Assembly (NCBI RefSeq): GCF_002287505.1
Contig: NZ_CP019688.1
Coordinates: forward strand, 434,001-498,000
Length of the DNA stretch: 64,000 bases
DNA from: Corynebacterium glaucum
GTDB lineage: Bacteria > Actinomycetota > Actinomycetes > Mycobacteriales > Mycobacteriaceae
Direction: 5' to 3'
Shown one piece after another: positions 20,639-29,369 of this stretch (the first letter of the stretch is position 1; every line of letters begins with the position of its first letter). The position numbers and the translations under genes are program-made. The notes under the pieces were generated by a model, which saw nothing but the letters and a program-made list of their open reading frames with translations, had not been told where the DNA came from and did no database searches.

Positions 20639-21829
20639 ATGTCTACATCCGCTCCACCTGTGCCGTATGCCGCTGAGCGGCAGCGCCCGTTCCCCCGTCT
20701 GCGTCGCAATCGCCCGCTGCGCGTGGTCGCAGGTGTTGCGTCCGGTCTCGCGGGGCACCTCGGGGTGGACGTGCTGTGGGTGCGCATTTTCTTCGTGGTC
20801 GCGAGTTTTGCTGGTGGCTTTGGTCCGCTCGTGTACGTGGCGTTGTGGATGACGACGCCGCTGGAGGAAAAGCGGGATCACGAGGGCGTCGATAAGCAAA
20901 ATGCCCTGAATTATGCGCTGGTGGCCGTGGGCTTTTTTGGGGCCCTGGTCGCGCTGCAGGTGTCGTCTGGGGCAGGCGGGACCATCGTGTTCATGCTCGG
21001 CGTGTTGATTGTCGGTGCGGTGATCGCGCTGCAGGCGTACGACCGGGCGACGGGCTCGGTGGCGAACTTCGCCGCGCTTGGACTCGGAGTGGTGCTGGTG
21101 ATGGGCGGAGTGCTGGCGATCGCGGTCCGTGGGGAGTCCGCCGGAGTGGGCGGCGTGGTGATCTCCGTGCTGGTCACAGTTTTCGGGGTGGCGGTTCTGG
21201 TCGTGCCGCTGATTGCGAAGCTGGCCAGCTCGCTGGTGCAGGAGCGCGAGGCGAAGGCGGTGGCGGACCAGCGCGCGGAGATCGCGTCGCGGCTGCACGA
21301 TTCGGTGTTGCAGACGCTCGCGCTGATTCAGAAGCAGGCGCACGATCCGGATGAGGTTGCCAGGCTCGCGCGCGGCCAGGAGCGAGAGCTCAGGGCATGG
21401 CTTTTCGACGCCTCCGAGCAAACCGCGAAACGCACCACCGCTACCGTCTTCGCCGCTCTGCACAAAGCCGCCGGAGAGGTCGAAGACCTGTTCGGTGTGG
21501 TGATTCAGCCGGTGACCGTGGGTGATGACGTGGCGTTCGACGCGGCAACCGAGCCGGTGGTGCTTGCGGCGCGCGAGGCGATGGTCAACGCGGCGAAGCA
21601 TGCCGGGGTGGAGCGCATCGACGTCTACGCCGAGCATCTGGCGGGGGAACTCGCGGTGTTCGTGCGCGATCGCGGTGCGGGTTTTTCGCTGGGCGGCGTG
21701 CCGGCGGACCGCCACGGCGTGCGCGATTCCATCATCGGGCGGATGGACCGAGCCGGCGGCCGCGCGCGAATCACGTCTGCACCCGGCGAGGGCACGGAGG
21801 TGGAGCTCGCGCTAGCCTTGAGCGCATGA
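20639..21829 (+). CDS. Histidine kinase with N-terminal PspC domain
   Basis: A 396-residue sensor kinase. Residues about 20-80 form a PspC domain (LRRNRPLRVVAGVASGLAGHLGVDVLWVRIFF). Three to four more membrane helices precede a HisKA_3 dimerisation domain with phospho-acceptor His220 (SRLHDSVLQTLALIQ). A NarL-type HATPase follows (AREAMVNAAKHAG, DRGAGFSL). ATG 20639 (MST) and 20630 (MKV) are both possible. The 3' end overlaps the response-regulator gene by 4 bp. The domain order matches actinobacterial envelope-stress systems related to LiaFSR. Confidence 0.9.
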   Translation: MSTSAPPVPYAAERQRPFPRLRRNRPLRVVAGVASGLAGHLGVDVLWVRIFFVVASFAGGFGPLVYVALWMTTPLEEKRDHEGVDKQNALNYALVAVGFFGALVALQVSSGAGGTIVFMLGVLIVGAVIALQAYDRATGSVANFAALGLGVVLVMGGVLAIAVRGESAGVGGVVISVLVTVFGVAVLVVPLIAKLASSLVQEREAKAVADQRAEIASRLHDSVLQTLALIQKQAHDPDEVARLARGQERELRAWLFDASEQTAKRTTATVFAALHKAAGEVEDLFGVVIQPVTVGDDVAFDAATEPVVLAAREAMVNAAKHAGVERIDVYAEHLAGELAVFVRDRGAGFSLGGVPADRHGVRDSIIGRMDRAGGRARITSAPGEGTEVELALALSA

Positions 21830-22479
21830 CTCGCGTGTTCCTCGTCGACGACCATTCCGTGTTCCGCGCCGGCGTGCGCGCGGAGCTGAGCGCCGCAGAG
21901 GGCGTCGAGATTGTCGGCGAGGCGGGCACGGTTGCTGAGGCGGCGGCGGGGATCGTGGCGGCGGACCCGGACGTGGTGCTGCTGGACGTGCACATGCCCG
22001 ACGGCGGCGGGTTGGCGGTGATTCGCCAGGCGCCGGGGCCGCAGTATCTTGCGTTGAGCGTGTCGGATGCGGCGGAGGACGTTATCGCGCTGATCCGCGC
22101 CGGCGCGCGCGGGTACGTGACCAAGAACATCAATGGTGCCGAGCTCGCGGAGGCGATCGGGCGGGTTGATGGCGGTGACGCGTACTTTTCGCCGCGTCTG
22201 GCTGGCTTTGTGCTCGACGCGTTCGCGTCCGGTGGGGTGGTTGAGGACCCGGAGGGTGAGCCGGTGAAGGTGGACGATCCGGTCGTCGACGCGCTGACCC
22301 GCCGTGAGCTCGAGGTGTTGCGCCTGCTCGCCCGTGGTTACACCTACAAGGAGATCGGCTCACAGCTGTTCATTTCGGTGAAGACGGTGGAGACGCACGC
22401 GTCGAATATCTTGCGCAAGACGCAGACGTCGAATCGTCACCAGCTCACGCGCTGGGCCGCGGATCGCGATCTGGACTGA
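21826..22479 (+). CDS. NarL/LuxR-family response regulator
   Basis: A 217-residue regulator: receiver domain with acidic pocket DD at residues 8-9 and phosphorylated Asp54 (VVLLDVHMP), then a LuxR-type helix-turn-helix (TRRELEVLRLLARGYTYKEIG, VKTVETHASNILRK). It is translationally coupled to the kinase and is the likely ligand of the paired operator arms at 20536-20606 (inference). Confidence 0.95.
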   Translation: MTRVFLVDDHSVFRAGVRAELSAAEGVEIVGEAGTVAEAAAGIVAADPDVVLLDVHMPDGGGLAVIRQAPGPQYLALSVSDAAEDVIALIRAGARGYVTKNINGAELAEAIGRVDGGDAYFSPRLAGFVLDAFASGGVVEDPEGEPVKVDDPVVDALTRRELEVLRLLARGYTYKEIGSQLFISVKTVETHASNILRKTQTSNRHQLTRWAADRDLD

Positions 22480-22494
22480 GTTGACTGGGCCAGG

Positions 22495-22902
22495 CTAGGC
22501 GTACGCGAGCCGCCGCGTGCCGTCGACGTGCGGGTAGAGCACCCAGGCCACGCCGAACCCGCCGATTAGCGTTAGCACCGCGCCCCACGTCGGCCACTGG
22601 GCGAGCGGCGCCAGCATCAGCGCCAGCCACCACAGCATCACCGGCAGGAGCATGCTTATCGACGGCACCTTCGACACGTTTTCCCGCTCCGCAAACGCCG
22701 CCATCTGCTTGCGGTAGGGGTGCGCGAGCGTGACTCCGAGCGTGGCCGCCACGCAAACGAGCGCCACCGCGACTTTGATGCCGATCGGTGCCTGCGAGAC
22801 CAACGCCGCGGCCGATCCCGCGACCCCGAGCGAGCCGACCGCGCGCACGACCGGCGGCGTGGGGATCGGTGTGATCCGGTTGCGGATGTCGGCGTAGTAC
22901 AT
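22495..22902 (-). CDS. Small membrane protein divergent from imuA
   Basis: A 135-residue protein with about four hydrophobic helices and a short basic loop (HPYRKQM). ATG 22902 lies 8 nt after a TAGGCT hexamer (leaderless). That hexamer is separated by only 4 bp from the LexA box at 22921, so this gene should share SOS control with imuA-imuB. No family recognised. A reverse copy of the dispersed 10-mer is within the gene (22654), read here as SIS rather than VDK. Confidence 0.8.
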   Translation of the reverse strand: MYYADIRNRITPIPTPPVVRAVGSLGVAGSAAALVSQAPIGIKVAVALVCVAATLGVTLAHPYRKQMAAFAERENVSKVPSISMLLPVMLWWLALMLAPLAQWPTWGAVLTLIGGFGVAWVLYPHVDGTRRLAYA

Positions 22903-22920
22903 GGTCAGTGAGCCTACCAC

Positions 22921-22936
22921 TAGAAAACGTGTTCTA
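22921..22936. promoter_or_regulatory. LexA (SOS) box
   Basis: TAGAAAACGTGTTCTA, a near-palindrome of the corynebacterial SOS-box type (consensus close to TCGAAMANNTGTTCGA). It lies between -10 hexamers of the divergent genes: TAGGCT at 22911-22916 (minus) and CATAAT at 22969-22974 (plus). The established role of LexA makes DNA-damage induction of imuA-imuB likely. Confidence 0.85.
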
Positions 22937-22981
22937 CATTGGCGCTTGTTCGCGTCGGTGTGCGGGGGCATAATTGCGAAC

Positions 22982-23728
22982 GTGAGTGGAACACCTATTC
23001 GAACGACTGCGGGCAGCACGGCGGTAGCCGCGCCTGCCTCGTTCAGTCACGTCGAGCAAACCGCTGGGCAGCGGGCTGGGCAGATCGCCGAGCTGCGTGC
23101 CAAGATGGCCGCGCTCGGCGGCGAGGTGCCCCAACCTGTCGTCGAGGATGCCGACGTACTCGCCGTCGGCGGGCCACTTGCGCAGCTCTTGCCAGGTGGG
23201 GGGTTGCCGCGCCGGGCGGTCACCCACGTCAGCGACACTGCGGCGTTAGTGGTGGAGCTGATCGAACAGGTCGCCATCGCAGGCGGGTACGTTGGCGTGG
23301 TCGGTTGGCCGGCGCTGTCGTACGCCGGCATCGGTACGGCCAACGCGGACAACCTCGAGCGCGTCATTGCCGTGCCTGAGCCGGGGATCGAGGACATCGC
23401 AGTGGCCGGCGTGCTCGCCGAAGGCCTGGATCTCGTCGTGTGGCGCACCCGTGTCCCGCTGGCGCTGACCCCGGTGCGCGCGCGGCCGCTGCTGGCGCGT
23501 CTGCGCAAAGGCAACGCGGCGCTGGTCGCCGTCAACGCCACTGTGCCGTCGCCCGCCATGACGCTTGAGGCGCGTATCACCGACTTCTACGGCATCGGCC
23601 GCGGTACCGGCCGCATCAACGGCATCGCGCTGGCGGTGCGCGCAGAGCGCAAAGGTATGCGCCCCGCCAGCGCCACCATCACCCTCGGTACCGCCCCGCA
23701 ACGCCCGAAGTTGACGGTGGTGACGTAG
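22982..23728 (+). CDS. imuA: ImuA-like mutasome accessory protein
   Basis: A 248-residue RecA-like fold protein of the actinobacterial ImuA' group (Rv3395c type), an accessory to the error-prone DnaE2 polymerase. The core shows VAIAGGYVGVVGWPALSYAGIG and LDLVVWRTRVPLALTPVRARPLLARLRKG. It lacks a proper Walker A. GTG 22982 lies 7 nt after CATAAT; the longer frame from 22901 runs over the LexA box. imuB follows after 4 bp. Confidence 0.9.
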   Translation: MSGTPIRTTAGSTAVAAPASFSHVEQTAGQRAGQIAELRAKMAALGGEVPQPVVEDADVLAVGGPLAQLLPGGGLPRRAVTHVSDTAALVVELIEQVAIAGGYVGVVGWPALSYAGIGTANADNLERVIAVPEPGIEDIAVAGVLAEGLDLVVWRTRVPLALTPVRARPLLARLRKGNAALVAVNATVPSPAMTLEARITDFYGIGRGTGRINGIALAVRAERKGMRPASATITLGTAPQRPKLTVVT

Positions 23729-23732
23729 GCCC

Positions 23733-25418
23733 ATGCGCGTCGCAGCTGTGTGGTTTCCGGATTGGCCGGTGCAAGCAGCGAAGCTTGAGCTCGGCGACGC
23801 CGTCGCGGACCCAATTGTCATCGGCAGCCAGCACCGCGTGAAAGTGTGTTCACACGCCGCCCGTCAGCTTGGCATCCGTCGCGGCATGAAACTCCGCAAC
23901 GCGCAGGCGATCGCGCCCGAGCTGACCGTCGTCGATGACAACGCTGACCGCGATGGGCGGATGTTCGCCTCGCTTGCTGCTAGCTTCGACGATGTCGCCG
24001 CCTCCGTCGAGGTCTTGCGCCCAGGCCTGGTCATTGTCGATCTCGCCGCCGCAGCAAGGTTCCACGGCAGTGAGGACACAGCGCTTGAAATGCTTGTCGA
24101 CGCCTCCGCCAGACGCGGCATCGACGCCTTCGCCGGCGCAGCCGACGAGATCGCTACGGCTGCGCTCGCCGCGCGTACGTCCCGCGTCGTTGCTCCCGGC
24201 CAATCCGCGGCGTTCCTTGCCACGCACCCGCTGACCGCGTTGACTGCCGAGACCGCACTCGGTGCCGACGCGGAGACAGTGAACGTCCTCGGCCAACTCG
24301 GTGTCGCCACTCTCGGCGATATCGCCGCCATCCCGCCTTCGGCCATGACCACCCGTTTCGGCGCGCATGGCATGCATATCCACCGCATTGCCTCGGCCGC
24401 GCCTGATCGCCGCGTCGCACCGGAACTTCCCACCGCTGATCTCGCGGTGGCGATCACGCCGGAGGACCCTATCGAGCGCGTTGACGCCGCTGCGTTTGCC
24501 GCCCGCGCGCTCGCCGCGAGCCTGCATGAGCGGTTGAAAGCCACCGGCCGCAACTGCCTGCGCCTGAAGATCACCGCCGAACTCGACGGCGGTGAGCGGG
24601 TTGAACGTGTCTGGCGCACCCGCGAGGCGCTGACTGAATCCGGCACGGCGGACCGTGTGCGGTGGCAGCTTGACGGCTGGCTCACCTCGGGCGGAGCAGG
24701 GGCGATCACCTCGCTGGTGCTTGAACCGCTCGAGCTCGCTGAACCTGTCGCTGTGGGGGAGCTGTGGTCGCAGGGCGCGTCCACCGACGGCGCGCGCCGC
24801 GTGATTGAGCGTGTGCAGTCCCAGCTCGGCATCGACGCTGTGGTGCAGCCCCGGCTCGTCGGCGGCCGCGGGGTCGCAGAACGCGTCCGGCTCGTCGCCT
24901 TCGGCGAAGCCCCGCCGTCAACCGCCAGTGCGCTCACACCCGCACGTGCCCGTGCATCAACTGCTTCAACTGCTTCAACTGCTTCAGCTGCTTCAACGCG
25001 GCCACATACACGCGCGTCCGCGTCTGCACCCGTAAAAGCTCGGCCAGAAACCAAGGTACAAGCGCTTGCTTGGCCGGGCGCGATCCCGGGGCCGTTGCCC
25101 GCACGGCTCGGGGGTGGCATCGATCACCCAGCCTCGAGCATCACGCTTATCGACGCCTCCGCAAACCCCATCACCGTCACCGCCGAGGCCCTCCTGTCAT
25201 CGGATCCGTACGCACTTGCTTGGGGCGAGAAGCGCTACCTCGTGACAGGGTGGGCTGGCCCATGGCCAGTAGACGAGGGGTGGTGGGGCTCAGACACCAA
25301 CCTCAGCAAGGTCGCGCGATTGCAGGTGGTTGGCTGCCTCGGTGGCGAGGACGGAGAACCCACTGCGTGGTTGCTCGTGTGGACGCGACGGCGCTGGCGT
25401 GTCGAAGCAGTGTATTAG
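23733..25418 (+). CDS. imuB: ImuB, Y-family polymerase-like mutasome scaffold
   Basis: A 561-residue protein related to Y-family DNA polymerases but without their catalytic acids: the N-terminal WFPDWPVQAAKLE replaces the DMDAFF motif. ImuB bridges DnaE2 and the beta clamp during damage-induced mutagenesis. The palm/finger-like region runs to about residue 370. It is followed by a disordered Ser/Thr/Ala repeat (bases 24955-25000) and a C-terminal domain ending RRWRVEAVY, typical of ImuB. Co-transcribed with imuA under LexA. Two copies of the dispersed 10-mer lie inside (24092 and 25145). Confidence 0.92.
   Translation: MRVAAVWFPDWPVQAAKLELGDAVADPIVIGSQHRVKVCSHAARQLGIRRGMKLRNAQAIAPELTVVDDNADRDGRMFASLAASFDDVAASVEVLRPGLVIVDLAAAARFHGSEDTALEMLVDASARRGIDAFAGAADEIATAALAARTSRVVAPGQSAAFLATHPLTALTAETALGADAETVNVLGQLGVATLGDIAAIPPSAMTTRFGAHGMHIHRIASAAPDRRVAPELPTADLAVAITPEDPIERVDAAAFAARALAASLHERLKATGRNCLRLKITAELDGGERVERVWRTREALTESGTADRVRWQLDGWLTSGGAGAITSLVLEPLELAEPVAVGELWSQGASTDGARRVIERVQSQLGIDAVVQPRLVGGRGVAERVRLVAFGEAPPSTASALTPARARASTASTASTASAASTRPHTRASASAPVKARPETKVQALAWPGAIPGPLPARLGGGIDHPASSITLIDASANPITVTAEALLSSDPYALAWGEKRYLVTGWAGPWPVDEGWWGSDTNLSKVARLQVVGCLGGEDGEPTAWLLVWTRRRWRVEAVY
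24955..25000 (+). repeat. 9-bp ACTGCTTCA tandem repeat in imuB
   Basis: About four tandem copies of ACTGCTTCA, the last as GCTGCTTCA, encode STASTASTASAAST in the linker between the polymerase-like body and the C-terminal domain. The frame is preserved. Confidence 0.85.
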
Positions 25419-25490
25419 GGCAGTGCATCAGGGCGCGCGCGTGTATTCATCCGCGTGTAAACGTGAGCGAGCGCGTAGGCCTAGGCGCGA

Positions 25491-26153
25491 CTAGCTCTGC
25501 ACGATGTCGATGACCATCCGCTTCGGATCCTCTAGTACCTCCACCGAATACGGGGCTTCGGAGCGCAAGCCCACGACAATTTGGCTGCGTCCTTCATATG
25601 TTCCCCCGTTCACCACGTCCACGACATTGCTGGTTGGTCCTGCCATCTCGACGGTGACTTCGTCGTCAATGCCAAGCTCTCCCGGGTACACCGTTCCGTC
25701 GATATTGATGTTCAGAAACGCGCTTCCACTGAGCGGCAAAGCACGACCGGTGGTGGAATGCATCGGTGTCAGGGTGTAATCGACGAACCACCCTGGATCA
25801 CCCGAGCCGACAAGGTCGATAACCACCCGGTCGAAGCCTTCATGGTTACCCACCCGCACGCTTGAGACCGCGAGTAGCGCAGGCTCAGAGGGGCGCTGCG
25901 TCTTCGGCGAAGAATCGGCAGTGCCAAGTGGCTGCAGCACGGTGGTCTGCGAACTCGTGATTGCTGCGAGTTGTGGATCGCCCACCCCGGAGGAATTTCG
26001 CTGCGCACCCACCTTGTGCGCACTGCCGTACCCATTGCCGCTACCGTCGCTCGCGTCGCCGCCGCACGCGGTTGCGGCGAGCGCGGAGACAAGGAGGCCC
26101 GCCGCTACAGCACGGCGTGCCGCTCCTGAGAGCGGCGTGAGAAAAAATGACAC
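25491..26153 (-). CDS. Lipoprotein/secreted protein with AMIN-like domain
   Basis: A 220-residue exported protein. Signal peptide followed by a lipobox-like LAATACGG, then a Ser/Gly linker and an AMIN-like beta domain (VRVGNHEGFDRVVIDLVG, then DPKRMVIDIVQS at the end). That fold is typical of actinobacterial envelope proteins that bind wall polymers. GTG 26153 is chosen because TACGGT lies 7 nt upstream; earlier in-frame starts extend to 26171. Convergent with imuB; divergent from the sucrase/ferredoxin-like gene. Confidence 0.85.
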   Translation of the reverse strand: MSFFLTPLSGAARRAVAAGLLVSALAATACGGDASDGSGNGYGSAHKVGAQRNSSGVGDPQLAAITSSQTTVLQPLGTADSSPKTQRPSEPALLAVSSVRVGNHEGFDRVVIDLVGSGDPGWFVDYTLTPMHSTTGRALPLSGSAFLNINIDGTVYPGELGIDDEVTVEMAGPTSNVVDVVNGGTYEGRSQIVVGLRSEAPYSVEVLEDPKRMVIDIVQS

Positions 26154-26281
26154 GCAGCTCACCGTATCCACTGGCAGGGCCGCATCAAAACCGAAAACGG
26201 CAAAATGCGAAATGGTTACCGAAACGTTAGATATTCCCCGCTCTACGCTGCCATTTCCCTGACTTGGTTACAGTGTTAGGT

Positions 26282-27196
26282 ATGACTCACCTTGCTCAAA
26301 CTCTCTGCTCGGACGTGCAAACTGAACCGCTGCCCGGAACCGCGAAAACTGGGTCGCGCTACGTGCTCTTCGAGTGGCCCGGAGCGTGGAGCAAGGACAT
26401 TCTCGACGGTGGGACGTTCAGCCCCGAGCTTTCCGCGCGGCTCAACGAACGCATGTCGCTTTTCGACGCCACTTTGCTGCTGATCCGCCACCCGACGCGG
26501 GAAGGCCGAGAGATTGACACCCATCATTGCTATCTCGTCTTCGCGGACGAGGGCATCATCGAAGTCAAGCACATCGACGGGCCTGAGGCGCTGCTGGATT
26601 TGGATCTTTCGGGGCCGGGGCGAAACGACGCGTCGGTACGTACTAAGCCCATGCTGTTGGTGTGCACCCACGCGAAGCGCGACCGTTGCTGCGCGGTGAA
26701 AGGCCGACCGTTGGTGCGCGAGCTCGCGCAGCGCTACCCGGCCCACGTGGGAAACGACGTGGTGTGGGAAACCTCGCACATCAAGGGACACCGGTTCGCG
26801 GCGACGACGCTGCTGATGCCGTGGGCGTTTAGCTACGGGCGGATGAACGTTGATGCGGCGAACGCGCTAATCGATAGCGCGATGGACGGGCGGTACTTCG
26901 TGCCCGGCAATCGCGGGCGCGGCACGCTGTCCGCGCCGGCGCAGGCAGCAGAGATCGCAGTTGCGAAGCAGCTTGTGACCGATGGAGTCGAGGTGCGCAT
27001 TGACCAGTTGCGGGTGCTAAACGCGGAGGAGTCAGAGACTGCTGCGCGCGTTCAAGTGGAAGACCTCAATGCCGGCACTGTGTACCAAGTGCAGCTGAAG
27101 CAGCGCGCGATCGAGGGAGTTGTCTCGTCCTGTGGTGACGCGCCGAAGACGGGCGCCGCCTGGTATGTCGAAGCGATCACGCCAACCGATCAGTAG
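26282..27196 (+). CDS. Sucrase/ferredoxin-like family protein
   Basis: A 304-residue cytoplasmic protein of the sucraseferredoxin-like family (thioredoxin-fold ferredoxin, PF06999 type). The cluster-binding Cys lie in LVCTHAKRDRCCAVKG, followed by VWETSHIKGHRFAATTL. The C-terminal third is a separate alpha/beta region. Such proteins probably bind a [2Fe-2S] cluster; the substrate is unknown. ATG 26282 lies 7 nt after TACAGT (leaderless). Confidence 0.88.
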   Translation: MTHLAQTLCSDVQTEPLPGTAKTGSRYVLFEWPGAWSKDILDGGTFSPELSARLNERMSLFDATLLLIRHPTREGREIDTHHCYLVFADEGIIEVKHIDGPEALLDLDLSGPGRNDASVRTKPMLLVCTHAKRDRCCAVKGRPLVRELAQRYPAHVGNDVVWETSHIKGHRFAATTLLMPWAFSYGRMNVDAANALIDSAMDGRYFVPGNRGRGTLSAPAQAAEIAVAKQLVTDGVEVRIDQLRVLNAEESETAARVQVEDLNAGTVYQVQLKQRAIEGVVSSCGDAPKTGAAWYVEAITPTDQ

Positions 27197-27279
27197 CGAT
27201 TGCGGTAGCGACACAACACAAGCGTTGACCGTGACGCTCAACACTACTGGTTACCTGCACTGGTTACCTGAACTGGTTG

Positions 27280-28371
27280 TCAGAGGCGATCGCTGAACAA
27301 CAGCTGCATCGCACCAAAGGGGTGATGCGAGTTGGGTACATGGAAACCGCGAGGCGATACCCACGTTGGGATGCCGCCGACGTTCTCGATCCGGCCGCGC
27401 TTCTTTCGCTTCGGGTCATCGTCGTTGACTCCGTTGTGGTAGCGGCATAGGGGAGCGAGGTTCGCAAGGTTTGTCTCCCCGCCGTGCTTCCATGCTGTGA
27501 TGTGGTGGATCTGGCAGCTGTCCGCCCCGTGGCGACAATCCGGCACCGGACATACCGGCGTTGTCAACCTGGCAAGATCCCGCTGTTTCTGGTTTGCGAA
27601 CCGTTCCTCCCGGTACAGGTTCACGGCACCTTCCTGTGGGTGAAACAGTCCCACCTCAAGACCGAGGCCGTATTGTCCAGCCCGTGTCTGCAGGTACTCC
27701 GCGCCGGTCATCGTGGTGCCGTCGGTAAGCCCAAGTAATGTGTCGTCGCCATGACCGCCCAGAATCTTGCAGTGCTCTTCAACAGGTACCACCACGATCG
27801 GACGCGGATCTGCGTAAGGAACTCCAGCACCTGCATGCTCACCGTTGCCTCGCATTAGCGCGAGGAAATTTTCCAACATTTGCGGTGCAGCTGGCTGAGA
27901 GGGATCGAGGTCCTGGCTGACGGCGTGCTCCAAATCTGCGGCGTCGCGTTCGTCGGCAGTGATGCTGACCGTGCGGGTGCCGTTGCGGGACTTCGAAAAG
28001 GTCATCTGCCTTTTCGGAGGCTGCGATTTCTTCGGAATGAGCTTCGACGCGAGACGTTGGAGGGCGGCGTAAGTCAAGCGGGCGTCGAGAAGCGATAGGC
28101 GCACCACCATGCGGCGCTTTGGTGACTCGATGTTTTTGAGGCGTTCCTCAATCATCGCCAGCTGATCGAGCGAGAACTTTCCGGCGCGAGCCTTCTCGCG
28201 GGCGATGCGCTGCAACTTGGTGAATTTGGTGGGGCCGAAGTACGTGCGGTGCAGCTTTTCCCATGCACGGGCTTTCGTCGGCGCAAAGCCAGCTTCGATC
28301 GCCGCGTCGCGGTCGAAGCCATCCAACGTGTCCACGGTCATGCCGCGGATCATGGTCTGAAAGGGTGTCAT
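27280..28371 (-). CDS. HNH endonuclease of the DUF222/13E12 group
   Basis: A 363-residue protein with a helical basic N-terminal region (DUF222-like) and a C-terminal HNH nuclease motif: CPVPDCRH, then IHHITAWKHGGETNLANLAPLCRYHN. This family is abundant and often multicopy in actinobacteria, including mobile elements; the biological role is mostly unknown. ATG 28371 has a TAGCGT hexamer 7 nt upstream. It is divergent from nothing: the upstream space to the HAD gene holds two DnaA boxes and a degenerate copy of the dispersed 10-mer. Confidence 0.88.
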   Translation of the reverse strand: MTPFQTMIRGMTVDTLDGFDRDAAIEAGFAPTKARAWEKLHRTYFGPTKFTKLQRIAREKARAGKFSLDQLAMIEERLKNIESPKRRMVVRLSLLDARLTYAALQRLASKLIPKKSQPPKRQMTFSKSRNGTRTVSITADERDAADLEHAVSQDLDPSQPAAPQMLENFLALMRGNGEHAGAGVPYADPRPIVVVPVEEHCKILGGHGDDTLLGLTDGTTMTGAEYLQTRAGQYGLGLEVGLFHPQEGAVNLYREERFANQKQRDLARLTTPVCPVPDCRHGADSCQIHHITAWKHGGETNLANLAPLCRYHNGVNDDDPKRKKRGRIENVGGIPTWVSPRGFHVPNSHHPFGAMQLLFSDRL

Positions 28372-28423
28372 GCACCGCACGCTAGATCATGTCGGCGATA
28401 AGCAAAAGTGCAGGTAATGAAAC

Positions 28424-28461
28424 TGTGGATAAGTCTGGAGGGGAAGAAAAAGTTGTCCACA
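28424..28461. other. Pair of inverted DnaA boxes
   Basis: TGTGGATAA at 28424-28432 (reverse of TTATCCACA) and TTGTCCACA at 28453-28461 are exact DnaA-box forms, inverted with a 20-bp A/G-rich spacer. They lie in the 133-bp gap between the HNH gene start and the HAD gene end. No replication gene is nearby, so this is not oriC; a DnaA-titration or regulatory site is possible. Confidence 0.6.
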
Positions 28462-28504
28462 GATTGGGCTTTTGGCGTGCGAAGTGGGTGCGGACACCGC
28501 GTGA

Positions 28505-29323
28505 CTATGCGTAGTCTGAAAGGATTTCAGCCACCGTTTCGACGACCTCGTCGACGGCCGCCTGCACCTCGTCTGGCGAATGGGGAAACGCGTGGGAGCG
28601 ATCTGCGATGCGGTGCATCTCGAGGTCATTCCACGAATCACCGAACGTGTAGAGCTCGACATCGCTGCGGTCTATGCCGATATGCGCGAGCAGCTCGGCG
28701 ATGCCTGTGCCTTTGTTTCGGCCCGCAGCCATGATGTCGACATAGTCCTGGTTCTGCGCGACCGTGACGTTGCCGAACTGCTCCGCCCAAGTGACTACCT
28801 CCGCCCGGAGGGCGTCGTCGTCGGGTACCCAGATTGGAACGACGGCGAACGTGTGCTCGTCGATGTCCGCCTTGGTCATTTCCTTGAAGTGAGCGGTGAA
28901 CTCGTCGCTGGCGTCGGTGGTGTTGGTGAACACGCCGTCGACGGGGCCGATTGTGGTCCCGAAGACCGCGACCCCCTCCACATCTGCGAACCTGTCGATC
29001 GCGGCCTCAAGGATCGCGGTATCAATTGGGTAGGCGTAGATGAGCTCCGCTCCGTCGCCGCTCGCGGCAGAACCGCCGTTAGAGAGCACGCGATAGTCAA
29101 CGGTGAGGGGTGGTTGCGTGGCATTCGTGGCGGTGTCTGGCGCGGCGGTGTCTGGCATGGCGAAAGCGAGGGCAGACCGGGAGCGGCCGGTGGCGATGAG
29201 TGCCATGTGCCCGGCGTCTCGCCACGCGCGAATCGCCTCGAGGTCGGCCTGGTTGAAGCTGTGCGAGCCGTCCTCGCGCCGGTGGTAAAGAGTGCCGTCG
29301 AAGTCCAATGCTGCGATCTTCAC
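28505..29323 (-). CDS. HAD-superfamily hydrolase, Cof type
   Basis: A 272-residue phosphatase-like protein. Nucleophile motif LDFDGTLY (Asp7, Asp9), motif II near LIATGRS, and motif III/IV region with GTGIAELLAHIG and TFGDSWNDLEM place it in the Cof (class IIB) group, which dephosphorylates sugar phosphates or cofactors. GTG 29323 is chosen because TAGTCT lies 7 nt upstream, and the frame beyond it has no motif. Substrate unknown. Confidence 0.9.
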   Translation of the reverse strand: MKIAALDFDGTLYHRREDGSHSFNQADLEAIRAWRDAGHMALIATGRSRSALAFAMPDTAAPDTATNATQPPLTVDYRVLSNGGSAASGDGAELIYAYPIDTAILEAAIDRFADVEGVAVFGTTIGPVDGVFTNTTDASDEFTAHFKEMTKADIDEHTFAVVPIWVPDDDALRAEVVTWAEQFGNVTVAQNQDYVDIMAAGRNKGTGIAELLAHIGIDRSDVELYTFGDSWNDLEMHRIADRSHAFPHSPDEVQAAVDEVVETVAEILSDYA

Positions 29324-29369
29324 CCACCCCAGACTAGCGACGGCGGCACGGGGTGGGGGAGAAGCGCGA

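Noticed and set aside
28424..28461. Chromosomal replication origin
   Set aside because: Only two DnaA boxes, no dnaA/dnaN neighbours and no AT-rich unwinding region.
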